DNA of 64,000 bases from Bursaphelenchus xylophilus (GCA_904066235.2 CAJFCV020000005.1:7807501-7871500); one strand, 5' to 3'. Positions 13,133 through 25,425 are shown, counted from the first letter of the stretch. Translations and numbers: made by a program. The notes: a model not told the origin generated them from the letters alone.

Positions 13133-14363
13133 TCAATTAGCCATGTCTGTCAGATTCCTTGGAGTCCCATACGTCCTTGCCGCCACCGGCTTGCAACTAT
13201 TCAATCCATAATCCGAGATTCTCATCCCGAAATAATTCAGATGATCTTCAATTGAGGTTTGGAATCTCATATGCTTAAAAGTGCAGTCCCGGTCCGGTCC
13301 ACTGCATTCAATATAATCGGTCGCATTTTGCATGTCATTCTTATAAAATACGGCAGTGTTGTGATGCCAAAAATGACCAGCATGGATTATTGGGATGTTT
13401 ACCACGACATCGCGGTTGTGGATAACGCGAAATGAATTTGGAATGTGATTATCCAATAAATCGGCGTATTTTTTGTCCCCAACTCGAGGCTCACCGAACG
13501 TGTAGAGGACTACTCGTTCACTGGCTTTGGGATAGTCGAATGCAATTGTTGCGGCGCATAAAGAAGCCATTGCTCCGCCAAGGGAATGACCGGTTACCTG
13601 AAAAGGTTCCATATCAACATAAGCAGCTTTACAGCTCTCTTTTCAACGGAGAAATTAACGGCATACAATTAAACAAGGCTCTAATATTTTACCTACCCAT
13701 ATATCGTAGGTTCTGAATTTCGCCTGATAACGTTCGAAATCGACTTTCATGTCTTTGTTCCACATCTGATCAAATGCATGGTAAAAATAAAACCCGACTT
13801 TAGTGTCATTGAATGTCTGGACTTCCGGCTTAACTATTGTGTCGAGAACTTCATGGACTATCTGTTCTGGAGTGGTGGAGCCTCTAAAAAAATCGTTAGC
13901 GAAAACTCGCAATGTTTACTGTAAAATAAAACCTAAAAGCATTGTTTATTCCGTAGACATTACTTATGCTTATCGTTGGTTTGGTCAAAAGCAAGGCGTT
14001 GGATTGCAATAAACTTCGGTCTATATTTAGAGAAAGCCTCCAAAAACTTACCGAAACGACAAGATTAATGCTTTATCCTTATGGTTTACACCAATAAAGC
14101 TGAAACAATGATCGCTCTTTCTCAAGTTACACGGTGCAACATATTTTCCAAGAACCTGAAAACATATGCCAAAAAGTTTTCATGTTCTCGTTGTGTCATC
14201 TTCTTACCTTCGTACCGATCACTTTGTTCTCCAAACATTCTTCAGGTTTGTTCGAATATGCAGCTGCCGCCAGAGGGAAGAACTTATTCCTGGATAACCC
14301 TTCATCGTATTCGATTCCAACCACAAGTCTAGTCAACGTCAACAAAGCAAAGAGCCACCGCAT
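13133..14363 (-). CDS. Secreted class-3 (fungal-type) lipase, copy 1
   Basis: Alpha/beta-hydrolase of the Lipase_3 family, predicted to hydrolyse ester bonds of extracellular lipids. 303 aa in four exons: 14363-14208, 14155-14052, 13883-13697 and 13597-13133. The start MRWLFALLTLTRLVVG gives a signal peptide; an in-frame ATG eight codons upstream would bury it. Motifs: LAAAAYS and CLENK near the N-terminus, LSFRGSTTPEQI (oxyanion region, split across exons 2 and 3), the nucleophile elbow GHSLGGAMA at the start of exon 4, FGEPRVGD, then NRDVV (catalytic Asp) and EDHLNYFG (catalytic His). The triad is complete. A second lipase gene lies 645 bp upstream on the same strand, so this is a tandem pair. 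Substrate specificity cannot be read from the sequence. Confidence 0.9.
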
Positions 14364-15008
14364 GTGATGCGTTAGATAAAGGGTCATAAAATCATCCAGA
14401 ATAAAACCTTAAATATAAGGATGGCCTGTTAGTCTTATCAAATTTTGGTACTGTTATACCTTCAATTTTTAATACCTCACACAAAAAAGTTGCTCAATTT
14501 CAGATAGATCAAACTATAAATTAAAGGGCTTAAAGGCAATGCAACTAGAATAGGAAAATTTAAAAAAAATAATCAAAGTTATTACAATGCATTGCAACGC
14601 GCAATTATGGGGTAAACGTAGTTAAATTTCAAAAATAATGTGCTAAATGAGTATGTGCTTCGTGCAGCGTGGGATAGTGCCTTGTGAACTCGTACGGGTT
14701 GTACGTATCTATTCGTCTTGAGGTTCGTTTTAAGACAAAACTTTGCATTTATGAATTTATAATATATGAGATCGTTTTACAAACCGCCAATTCTCAACGG
14801 CAACCAGCGTTGTTTTCCACAAAATCAAGCGTGCGCTTGTTGCAAAACAAATATCAAAAATGTGCTCCTGTCACATAAAAACAGCAATCAAAAGGAAGTT
14901 TTATCATCCATCAAATTTTTGAGCATTTATCAAAATACAATTATGATCAAGATTATAAATTATTTCCATCAAATTTTTAATTCAAAACTAAATAATTATG
15001 GGAACCAA
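14364..15008. other. Spacer between the two lipase genes
   Basis: AT-rich sequence with no exon supported. It must carry the promoter of lipase copy 1 and the 3' end of copy 2. Confidence 0.5.
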
Positions 15009-17062
15009 TCAACGCCGTATTTCACCTTCAATTTCATGTTCTCCATTCCCCACACATCCGTCTTGTCCGTAAACCGGAACTCGGACACCGAAATACCGCC
15101 GATGGTCAAACATGCTCATGGATGGTCTAACCGGACATCGGGGGTCGTTATCGCCGTAGCAGGAGATGTATTTGTCACCAACGGCCATACTGTTATTATA
15201 CCAGATTTCAGTGTGGTGATGATGATATCCGAGAAGAGTCGGGAAGACAGTAGTTATTGCATCCTGAGCGTGGACTATTCTGAAGTAGTCGGGAAGCTAA
15301 AAGCGTTGGATTAGTTTATTTGAAAAAGGATAAAATTGAACCGCAGTTTCTGAATTTTTTCGGCTGCCCGATTTTTACATACCCCTGTCGACAAAAAAAT
15401 GATGGAAGCATCTCATTCACACAAGAAAAGTTTTTCAATAATTCTTATATTGATTGAACTAGCAAAGACTGCTTGCTTGCAAAAAAAAAACTTTTGTTTA
15501 CTCACCAATTTCTCGAAGATCTGTGCAAAATGGTCATCACCAACTCTTGGACATCCAAAATTATAATGCAAGCTATTATGAGTGTTAAACCTCCCCGTAC
15601 TGATTAAATCTGCCGAAGCCAATGTAGCCAACGCCCCTCCGAGTGAATGACCAGTTACCCAAACTGAGTATCCGGGGTAATACTCCACCAACTCGTAGAA
15701 CAAGTCGGCCATTCCACTGAGCCATAAAGTCAAATATGCATCGTGGAAGTATTTATTTACTCTGCCAAAGCCATAAAAATTCTGCTTGGTCGCTACCCCG
15801 GAAAGGACTTCGCGGTAAAATTGGACGTCATCTTTGGTACCCCGGAAGGAGATGACAATCGCATTTTCTTCATGCAAGAGAGCAAGGTAGGCTGAGCAAG
15901 TGGCGTTCAATGAAGAGTCGCAGAAGAGCTCGTAGCGTTGAATAACCTGAAAGAAAGGGAGGTCGAATCATGGTAGGGAGCCAGATATTCGAGGTTTTAT
16001 TTTTACAAGGAAAGTACTTTTATGGGGGCTCCTACTTTTTGACGGGACATATCTCAAAAAATCAGAAAAAATGTGCTGATCAAGGATATATAAATCTTAG
16101 CTGCCCATTTTAGGTTTTTAGGGGTGAAAACTCAATCGGAAGTTGACTTAAAGTCCTATATGAACCCCATTTCGCTTAATTTTTCACAGGTTTAAAATTT
16201 TTATTTTGGCTTAAAATGATGTTTATTGAGTTTCTAAGACGTGATAAATTAGTCTTGGCCCAAAAATTTATTTCTCCGACCTTCATCTTCAAAAAAAGTT
16301 GATTCGGCCCAAAAGGGAAATCGAACCCGTGCGGCGTTCCCCTCTTGATTTCCAAACTACGGCACTAGCCACTCGGCCACACCACTCTCTTCCGAAGGAA
16401 GAGACCGACTGCGCTTTTTATCGTTTCGAATGCCTGCGCTTTTTGTAGGAAAATTAAGCCAGTTTTTGGGCATTTTCACCCTAAAAACCCAAAAAGGGGC
16501 AGCTAAGGTTTATATACCCTTGATCAGCACATTTTTTCTGATTTTTTGAGATATGTCCCGTCAAAAAGTAGGAGCCCCCATAAAAGTACTTTCCTTGTTA
16601 AATTATCTGGTAAATAAAATTTTCAAATTATGACGTGCCGCATGTCTTTAGTCTTGCAATCTAACAACAATATTTTTGCAGTAAGAAACATAAAAATTAA
16701 CTGCAGATATTACTCAGAATATGCTCTCTCCTTTTTACTGGACTCATAAATATGTGAGCAGTACTTGTTAAGAAGTCTACGTCATCAAATTTTGAATTAT
16801 GCAATGTCACAGTATACATATGTAGTTTTGCAAACTTATTCGATGAATTCAAAAATAAAATTCAAAATTCTCTCCCCAAACCCCTTACCTTCGCCCTTTT
16901 GAACCGGTTCAATAAGCACAAATGAGGTTCATCCGAATATGCGGCTGCGGCCAAATCCAACATCTTTCTTGCAATAGTCTCATTGTAAGGCAGGTAATTA
17001 ATCGGAGGAAGACCATGGGATGAAGCTAGAATGATCAAAAGTGCAAACACTACTTTTACCAT
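15009..17062 (-). CDS. Secreted class-3 lipase, copy 2
   Basis: Paralog of the lipase at 13133-14363: 300 aa, exons 17062-16889, 15946-15506 and 15296-15009, totalling 301 codons. Signal peptide MVKVVFALLIILASSHG, then LDLAAAAYSDEPHLCLLNR as in copy 1. Exon 2 carries ISFRGTKDDV, the nucleophile elbow GHSLGGALA and FGCPRVGDD. Exon 3 carries VHAQDAITTV (catalytic Asp), YHHHHTEIWY and MFDHRRYFG (catalytic His). The triad is intact. Exons 2 to 4 of copy 1 are represented by only two exons here, so intron positions have changed since duplication. Intron 1 (942 bp) contains a 592-bp mobile element at 16006-16597. Exon 3 lies beyond an AT-rich intron and is easily missed. Likely an extracellular or gut lipase. 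Confidence 0.88.
16006..16597. mobile_element. TTA-flanked foldback MITE (PIF/Harbinger-like), member 1
   Basis: A 592-bp element in intron 1 of lipase copy 2. Arms 16006-16130 and 16473-16597 are near-perfect reverse complements beginning CAAGGAAAGTACTTTTATGG. It is flanked by TTA on both sides (16003-16005 and 16598-16600), a TWA duplication typical of PIF/Harbinger elements. No transposase. The centre holds a tRNA-like sequence on the minus strand. Termini match the elements at 25426-25874 and 43331-44102. Confidence 0.8.
16305..16387 (-). pseudogene. tRNA-Ser-like relic inside the MITE
   Basis: On the minus strand: a TGGCCGAGTGG A-box, a TTGGAAA anticodon-loop-like string (anticodon GGA would be Ser), a GC-rich variable-arm-like stretch and a GGGTTCGATTTCC B-box, over about 83 nt, the length of a class II tRNA. 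The D, T and acceptor stems do not pair properly, so it is not a functional tRNA. The internal Pol III promoter boxes look intact. Confidence 0.6.
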
Positions 17063-17974
17063 TTGCTTCAGTAATTAAGAGTCTTTTCTGCTTTATTATA
17101 TCATTTAAATAACGAAAATTATTGAAGAATTCAGGGAAAGCCTTATCAAATTCGCTGAAATGTCAGGTGATAAGTGAGTAAGGGTGATAATAAGAGGATT
17201 AAGGAAGGTAATTGAAAAATTAAGGACTTTTAAATCAGAATTTGTCTATAGCCGGAAGTAAAAACCGTTGGATGAACAGTACAATTTCTGAGTTAGCAAA
17301 TGAAAAATTGAAAAAAATACGAGGTTTTAGTCCGATAACACAAACCACATGTACACATCATACACCTCGGATCTTATTCCTCTTGCCAAGTGTTCATTTC
17401 TAGTTTATATATATTACTCCCCTCAGCCCAGCTGAATGTCTTGTTTTGATAAGGTACAATTAGTTTCGCAACACTTACATATTTCCTTATTTTCTGTTCC
17501 ACTCAGACTTTCCAAAACTCGATTTCAATTATTGTATTATTTATTTTCTATACACGAATCTTTGAATAGTTCTGAAGAATTCATTACATGGAAAGACTGG
17601 AAGAAATATTTACAACCGAAGACTTGATGAGGGATGCAGTAAAAGTTTTGCGAGAGAAACTTCGCAGTCACATGTTTGCAAGATTAATACGGCTTGTGTA
17701 CAATCTAGAGAGCAAGAAAAAAACCGCAATACAAAACATGAACTATGGTAAAAATAAAAAAAGGCTACCAGAATTTGATTTTTTTGACTAACCCGCAATT
17801 TTTATGGCGTTGAACAGTAAGGGAAATAGTTACCAGAAAGTAAAATGAGACCACCGGAGTCACAATCGGATATATGTGAGGAGAGTAAAAAAAGTTGTAA
17901 AATGTATAAAATGAGAAAAACTTTGAGTATAATACAGGGTAACAAATCGAAGAAAAAACTTTGCTATAACGAGA
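17063..17974. other. Spacer upstream of lipase copy 2
   Basis: Should hold the lipase copy 2 promoter. A 67-codon plus frame at 17588-17791 has an ATG but no homology or splice context. A lone ACAGGGT-type repeat end occurs near 17935. Confidence 0.4.
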
Positions 17975-18734
17975 TTACTGTTTGGATTTTTTCCTGGACG
18001 ACATAATCGACATTCTTGGTCGTTTTACCAGCGTATATGTGGGCCCAAAATCGTCGTCATCGCTATCAGATTCCGACGATGAGGAATCGGAAGACGATGA
18101 CGATGCACTTGAACTAGAGCTGGAGGCGTTACTCTCATCATCTGAGCTTTCGTCAAAGTACTGATTCAGCTTCCCCACTTTGTCCTCGAACTCTTCTTGG
18201 ATTAAAATTTGTTGAAGCAAAGGCAAACGACTTTGGTAATGTCGCTTGGTCTGCAAAAGGGCAATGTGACGTTGCAGGGCTTGCCGGGAGGGTTGGCGGG
18301 AGTTGGAGGAACGCTAAAAACGGAGGAGAATTAATGGAGTCGTTTGGGAAATAGTTTTTGAGAAAAAAGTGGAACGAAAAATGTATTTTTGATGATTCAG
18401 AGAGGTTTGCAAGAGTAAATGAGGTCATGCTAGGTCTAAGATGAGCTTATTGTATCGTCATCACTAAAAAAAATTCTAAACTATTACAAACAACAAAGCC
18501 TGGTTAGGTCTCAATATTTCAAATTTCAGCCAAGGAATCGCCTGAAATCCCAAAATTGTCTCAACGAACTTCTTCTTACCTTCTGCATCTCCTCTTTTGC
18601 CATGCTGTTTATTTTAACCATAGACTGCGTAGCCGTTTCTGCCTTCATTTTACCAGTAAATTCGTTATAAACCTTTTCCTGTCGCGCGTCAAATGCCTCC
18701 AGGACTTTTTGCGTAAAGTTTGAGCTTAGGGCAG
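17975..18734 (-). CDS. Unrecognised acidic serine-rich protein, 5' end missing
   Basis: Two splice-linked exons, 18734-18580 and 18313-17975, are in phase and give about 163 aa ending SMRKKSKQ-like (SSRKKSKQ). The first part is helical and charged (KVLEAFDARQEKVYNEF). The middle, LLQTKRHYQSRLPLLQQIL, is coiled-coil-like. Then comes a run of Ser, Asp and Glu (residues about 105-140), and the end is basic (KRPRMS..SRKKSKQ), possibly a nuclear localisation signal. The first exon begins in phase 1 after TTGTAG, so at least one 5' exon must lie upstream; I could not place it. I do not recognise the family. Layout (coiled coil, acidic tract, basic end) suggests a nuclear protein, but that is inference. 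Confidence 0.55.
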
Positions 18735-21700
18735 CTACAATGGACGTAAATTAAATTTTTATCAAAAAATTTATTCGAGTCATTGAGTTACGCGAGAAAA
18801 AATGATGAAATAATATACGTAAAGGGAATTAGAGGACGGTTTTTTATAAACTTTCGGACGCAAAAAGAAATGTGACGTAAAGAAAACAGAGAGGAGGGGG
18901 GTTAGAGTTCAATCAGTAGAATTAAAAACGAATGTTGCCTCCGCAGAATCAGCTGTAAGTGGAATAAGATTATTTGGAATCCAAAGGTGTCTTAAAACAC
19001 CCACTGGCAACTATTTCTCTGCAAAAAGTAATCCTTCCTGAGCCCAACTGATACTTTAAACCATATCAGCTTCTTTTGTTCCCTCTTTGACCATTTTTTC
19101 CATTGTAACTCTAGAGTATTGTAGAATCCCTCCAAATTTATTTTTTCTATGAATATGAAGCAGTAAACAAGTATCGTTTGCAAGTGATGAGTAACATCGA
19201 AAAATAAAAGTTTTGATAATGAATCAGCAAGTTCTGTGCGGAGAATGTTATACAAATCCGCTTTAACCTACTGTTAGTTAAAACAATCAAAGAGAACCTG
19301 CAAACTTTTTAGGCCAAATATTACCGTAGCAAAACCCTTTATACAAAAATCGTTTCCCTTATGATTTTTATAAATCGTCGTAATTAACCCACTGAATCAT
19401 ACATCCAACCCGACCATCCACCACATCAAACGCCCCTTACAAATGCACATGCCCCACAAAATCTTCGCCGGACTTTACGCACGTACCCATTCCTCGCAAA
19501 TGTTCTGTTCCGCGAAAAAACAGACTCAAACCCTGAAGCAATGAGACGAAAAAAACTCTCCGGGAATGAGCTCTTGCTGTCCAAAAAACGAACGTAAAAA
19601 ATTCTCGTTCGCTAAGGGAGCAAAGAACACGAGGGCTTTGGGAAAAAGCGGGGACAAAAAAAGTGAAAGTGTACTTGGTGGTCTTATGCACTTGGAACAC
19701 CGATATTCAAAAGCATTTTTTGAGTCTATCCGGTTCTTGCAAAAAAAGAATTTGCTTGCTTTTGCATCGTTCACATTAAACTCAAAGAAGCACGATGAGG
19801 GATAGAAGGGAAGGGGAGTTTGAAACGTTCAGAGGAAGAAAAAGGTTTGCACGGCGCGATAAAAGATTGAATGACTTCGTGCAAAGCACGAAACAAAAAA
19901 AATTTCACTGTGAGACAAAAAACAGTGGTGCAGTTTTCAAGATTGCGCGGTTCGAAAAAATTTTACAATGAGGGCGAATTTGTCCCCTCTCGAATAGAAA
20001 AAAGGTTGCTGGATCCTGCCACTCAAAATCCGATTGCGCGGTGCCGCAAAACGCTTGAATTTTATTACAACTTCTATCAAAATCCAATTCTTCCTTAACA
20101 TCATCACGCCCAAACCAATTCGCTATGCATTGAAATAAAAAGACTGCGTTCCGTGAACACAAAAAGACTAACGGACCAAAAGTTCTCGTGGACTTGGAGA
20201 ACTAGAAAAAAACAAGTGAAGGTGATGGAGGAAAGCACGAATGGACCTCGTGCCTTTGCCCTGTGGGTCAAACAAAGTTCTGACGACTGTTCCAACGTTC
20301 TAAGGGTTGAACGAGAGTCTAGCCGTTTTTTGAGGTCATACATAAGAATCGAAATCCAAAATTTGCGAAATGCACGTAATCTGTTGGAAACGGGTTTCGT
20401 GTCTAGAAATTAACATTTCGTAAGAGAAATCTGCATTATTACTAATAGCACAATTTCTAAACTACATGCCAGAAAACTTAACACCTCTTTAAGTACGAAA
20501 AGTTCGCAACAAGCAGTCTAAAAACTCCAAGCTATACTCAGTTGTACTAAAAATAAAAAATGCTCTCAAAAACGTTTTCCTGGTATTAAAATGCAAATCG
20601 TACAAAACAAGTCTACGCACTTTTAATGCCCCTAAACTGCCCTAAAATCGAACAGATTAAAGTCTGACATGAACATGATGCACATGACATTATCTTCCAA
20701 AAAATTTAGCTTTTATACCAAAAGGCTCCTTCGCATTTTAAAAAAAGGGCTGATTACAGTCCAATTATATGAGAAAGCTCCGAATTCCCTCATTAAAATG
20801 CCAAGAATAGCGGCAGGGGAAACTCTTAAAAAGAAAAATTCATTCAAACACCATTCCCAGTGCACCCGCCCACATTTTTTTCATACTACTTACAATTATA
20901 ATCTTTAAACGAATACTAATTGTATCCTCAACTCTCAAATTTTAAATGTTGCCAAATCCTTAGAAAACACAAAAAAATTCAAGGGAAAAGGTTGTTTTGC
21001 ATTAAGTGGAATCCGTTTGGCTGTTCAAAGACCTTAGGGCCTGCAGCGGAGAAAGCATGCAAACATAATTAAGCGCCAACAGACGCCGGATTGTGGGCTA
21101 ATTTGGGGCTTTAGCGGGAAATACAGATTAATAAGTAGGAGAACAAGGTTCAGGGTCAGTATCAAAGGCAACTGCAATTACAATTTGGCACGTATTTGAC
21201 AAAAAAGATTATAAATCAAATAATCGTAAAACTAGTAGAAAAAGGCAACAATTGAAAGAACAGTAATTTTGATGACAGTCATTCGTTAAGAAATGGTAAA
21301 TTGATCTTTAGAGGAACTAAATGGGACTTGTTCTTCTAAAGTTTTAAAATTGTGCAGACGATGAGGCAACACAACAATAAAGAATTTGTATTTTCGGCTC
21401 TAATCGGATGAATAATAAGGAAGAAAAATAAAGTTTTAGACAATGACTATAGATTGCTTTGCAAGTTTAGGGGAAAAAATGAAACATGATTGCAAAAAAT
21501 TAGCTCATACCAATAAAAAAATCCTTTATCAGAAAACGTTTTTTTCCGGTAGTCAAAATAAAAAAAGAAAAATTAAAAGCGAAGCAATTAGCAAAAATTT
21601 CAGCTGTCCGATCATGATTTATGGGATAAGATGGCTAAATAAAAACCAATTTTTTATATAACGACTCTTTTCGGCCAAGTAGCCCTACTTTCCTACAATT

Positions 21701-21834
21701 GCACCTCGAAAAAGTCAACAACAAAACCAATTTTGATATTGTTTCAACAAGACTATCATTATCACAATGAAAACAGCATGCCTTTTAATCACGTGTGACC
21801 CCAATGGAAGCCCAAACACTTCCCGTATACAGCG
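18735..21834. other. Gene-poor region
   Basis: Probably includes the missing 5' exon of the acidic protein. The stretch 19440-20410 is purine-rich with frames open on both strands, but I found no linked exons or family motifs. Confidence 0.4.
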
Positions 21835-21842
21835 GTCAAATG

Positions 21843-22156
21843 GGCTTCGTGGAAATTGGACAGAGCGAAATTCGACAGAGTGAAATTGGACAGAAATAAT
21901 TTGGACAGAGCGTGGAAATTGGACAGAGTGAAATTGGACAGAGTGAAACTCGACAGATTTTTTTTCACTGCAAAAAATAATTATTTGATGATTCAATATT
22001 GACATTTCGTACGATTGCAGCGAAAATCTGTCCAATTTCACTCTGTCCAATTTCACTCTGTCCAATTTCACCCTGTCCAATTTCCACGCTCTGTCCAAAT
22101 TATTTCTGTCCAATTTCACTCTGTCCAATTTCACTCTGTCCAGTTTCCACGAAGCC
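21843..22156. mobile_element. Tandem-repeat-armed foldback element, 8-bp TSD
   Basis: A 314-bp palindrome whose arms are built from a 15-bp unit, TGTCCAATTTCACTC and variants, arrayed directly within each arm and inverted between arms (21843-21958 against 22024-22156). Ends are GGCTTCGTGG and CCACGAAGCC. A perfect 8-bp duplication GTCAAATG flanks it (21835-21842 and 22157-22164), showing it inserted as a unit. The 5-codon periodic frames across it (LDRVK, CPISL, SVQFH) are repeat artefacts. It shares architecture and TSD length with the element at 29714-30314. Confidence 0.85.
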
Positions 22157-22164
22157 GTCAAATG

Positions 22165-25100
22165 TTGTCAACAGGACCCTCTGAAAAACAACCCAATGAT
22201 CAGTGGCCCTCCAAACAAACAGAGTTCGAATTTTCTGAGTTCCCGAGAGAAAACAATTTATGGTTTTTTTGAGAGAAAATTGGAGAAGCAAAGACTTTCA
22301 TTACACCACGTGGTACGGGGAGTTCAAGAAAAAACATGGGGTTTAAATCGAGAATAATAAACTCTGAAAGATACAAGGCGGTGTAAGATTGAGTTTTCAT
22401 GGCTTCTACAGAATATTAGTTTTTTTTCTCTAACGGCCTCTCCTCATTTTTCGCAGTCGTTCGAAAAAATAGAAAGCTGCCCCATCCCTGTTGATAAAAA
22501 AATATCTTATGAGATCGCGGGTATTTGGCAATTTTTTGAGCCCGCTGGTCATACAAATTGAAGCCAACTTTCCACCGCCCTCTAAAATTTCTCTTTCGAC
22601 TTTTGTAGTGTCGTATCTTCAAAGTTTTCTGCAAAAACCAAAAGATTATTTGCTAGAAAATACTCTTAAAAAAGATTACATCGAAATAATATTTACCAAA
22701 AATGATTTTCTAAATATAAAAGTGAAACGCAACAAATTTCTTTCAACATTAACTGCTAAAAACAATAGTTATTTGCGGAATTATTGGCAAAATCGAATAA
22801 AAATAGTATAAGGTTATTACGGAAGCACCGCTCCCTTCTAATCACACGTTCCGGTTGGGTCGAAAAACCCCCCGAATGAACCGAAGAAGCGGTCAGAAGA
22901 CTGTCAACAGGAGCGTTATCGGACGAAAAAACACAATACAACGATTAATGATCCCTTCAAAAAAACCGTAAATGCCAATTATAAAAAGAAATAAAGCATA
23001 AATCAAATTACCAAAAAAACCCCTTGGTCCCTTACGACGTCTTTAGTTTTTTTATACAATTCTCTTCATAATTCGAAAATGTTTTTTTGAAATATCTCGC
23101 ATCAGTGGCACTTCCTCTTTGGGTTAATCACGTTTTGGCAGTTCCGGAGAATCCAAAACAAACAGGCAGAAACACTCCAAATTGTCAATAACAATGCGTA
23201 GAAAACAAGGAGGACACGGTAGGGTAGATAAAAAAATATGTTTATTGATGCTTCTGGATAATGAACCGAAATATGACTGTTGAACCATATCGACAAAACG
23301 CCCGATAAGGAGGTCAAAATCGGCCCGAATTTGATATCAAAAAGTTTGTAGACAAAATAACAAAAATGATCGGTTGGGTTCAGGTGGCCAAATCAATTGG
23401 AAAAGTGACAGAAATGGGCCAGGTTTGGTATCAAAAAGTATCGCAGAGACAGAAAAAGATAACTTTGAGAATAGAAAGCTACTGGGATATCTTATGAGAG
23501 ATTCTTCCTTGACTGAATACACATAAATGTTTCGGATTCCTTCTTTAGAGTACTGTAAGATTTACTTTGGCAAAATGAAATTTTAAGGCACCCCTTTAAC
23601 GCCGCTGTGATACCTTCTGATACCAAGTTAGGTCGCATTTTAGTCTCAATCTTTTTGACCCCTAAAACCCAACTGCCGGAAAACTCTACCCATACTTCTA
23701 CGAGCCTTCAAAATGCCATTCCTCGGATAATACATACCCTCAGACATCCTTCAGTCGAGTTTCGCTTCAAAAAATGTCAAACGAAGCTCATTCCCGAAAG
23801 AAAAAAAACACACATACACGTCGGACGAAAAGATTAGGCAGATTGGAATAGGAATGCACTTTTGTTCTTTGCACTCCTAAAAGTACATTCCCTAGCCGCC
23901 TTTCTCCTTTATAACCGGACCAAAAGGAACGGAAATTTAAAAGGGCAAAAAAATGGAGATGACCGTGTTAGGCAAATTGCGTCTATACATCACGATAATC
24001 AAAGCGAAAATGTCACGCACATTTTGGTCAATTGAATAACAATTGGAGTTGAAAAATAAACTTAAAAAGGCGCAAAATAGCGTCATAGGTGATTGCCTCC
24101 AATTTGAATCGCTCTTATCAAGCTTGGGATAAATTAAGATTCGGGTTTTCCACGACAATATTTTAGGACTTTTAACTATTTTTACACAACCTTTTAAGAA
24201 AAAAAGATTCCTAAAACGTGACAGTTTTTCGAAATTTTCAAAATTCAAAAATCTCGTCTATTCGATCACATTTTCCGAGAATATCCGGTATGACACCTTA
24301 CATTACGAAGATCAAACAAATTTTTTTCTTTTTTTTTATTATTTTTCATCTCCAAATAGGATGTTTATTTTCCCCCAAAATATCAGCTAAAGTTCGCAAA
24401 GAGACATTACACTATTCGTCGAGAAAGGGAGAGAGTGCGTATTTCCGGGGAGAAAATCTTTTAATTTTGACGTGCGCCAACTTTTATAGCTGCAGGAATA
24501 CAAAGCAGACTTTAGGAATTAAACGTGCAAGAGATTAGAGATCTAAATTTTGCATATTTCCCTAATAGGCAACGTGTTTACCTCAATCAAAACACATTTT
24601 TATTGTTTTACTTTATTTGTTAGGACAAAATTAGGCCGAAATTTGGCCAAAACTTCTCTCTAATCTAAACTTTATCATTCAAGGATTTGTAGGGTCCAAT
24701 GCACCAATTATCGGACTCATCAATATAGAACTTTTATTTTGTCGAGAAATCCGAGAAATGCCCCGAAAAGATGAGAATTGAAAAAGGTGACGCAACCTCG
24801 CGGCGAATCGAACGAAATGACGCTAAAATTCGGTGGCTTGATGATTGAAAAGTGTTACGAAACCGATGGTTTTTGTCAACATCGCAAGCGGAAGGGCTAA
24901 AAATAGCAAAATCGAGTTTAAAATAACTAATGATTGATGTTCATAGTTAATATAAAGTTCATAGTTAATTAATCAATTAAAATGACCAAAAACATTTTTA
25001 AATCACGTAAATCACGTGCAAACAATTCTAATATCACTCGTAGATAAGAAGTGACCAAAATTTAATTATTTTTAGGAAAATTCAAAAAAAATATTATCTA

Positions 25101-25422
25101 TGACGAAGGATTGAGAAACGAGAGAAAACATTAGATTCCTGACTGTACAGGCATTGGGCACAATCATCGGAATTAATCGCATTTTTTCGACATATTCGGA
25201 CTTTATCCCCTTAACCAAATTAAATTGTCAACAAGGGAACCACTAAATCGGGTTATCACAAGATGTTTGCATAAATCGAAGCTGAACAAAAGGTCAACTC
25301 ACAAGTTCAGTGATTCCTAAAGCCGGTATCTGAGTATTCTATCAAGTAAACAACCAGCAGCGAGGCTTGGTTTGCAATGACGAGAAAGAGGAACTAAGGT
25401 AATGCAGTTTTTATTTATAAAC
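22165..25422. other. Gene-poor region with a small dispersed repeat
   Basis: No linked exons found. Two direct copies of a repeat containing TTTGATATCAAAAAGT (or TTTGGTATCAAAAAGT) occur near 23326 and 23422; related strings recur in introns near 55.7 and 56.7 kb. A 71-codon hydrophobic minus frame at 23102-23317 has no start codon or partner exon. Confidence 0.4.
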
Positions 25423-25425
25423 TTA

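Noticed and set aside
14766..15314. 182-codon plus-strand frame
   Set aside because: Antisense shadow of lipase copy 2 exon 3, which carries the catalytic His motif on the minus strand.
17588..17791. 67-codon ATG frame of helical composition
   Set aside because: Isolated, no splice signals in register, no recognised family.
19437..20413. Cluster of frames on both strands
   Set aside because: Purine/pyrimidine bias keeps several frames open; no consistent exon chain could be built.
21715..22291. Long frames with LDRVK, CPISL and SVQFH periodicity
   Set aside because: Produced by 15-bp tandem repeats (a multiple of three) inside a transposable palindrome; open on both strands for the same reason.
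23102..23317. Hydrophobic 71-codon minus frame resembling a two-TM exon
   Set aside because: No ATG, no partner exon, and it borders a dispersed repeat; insufficient support.
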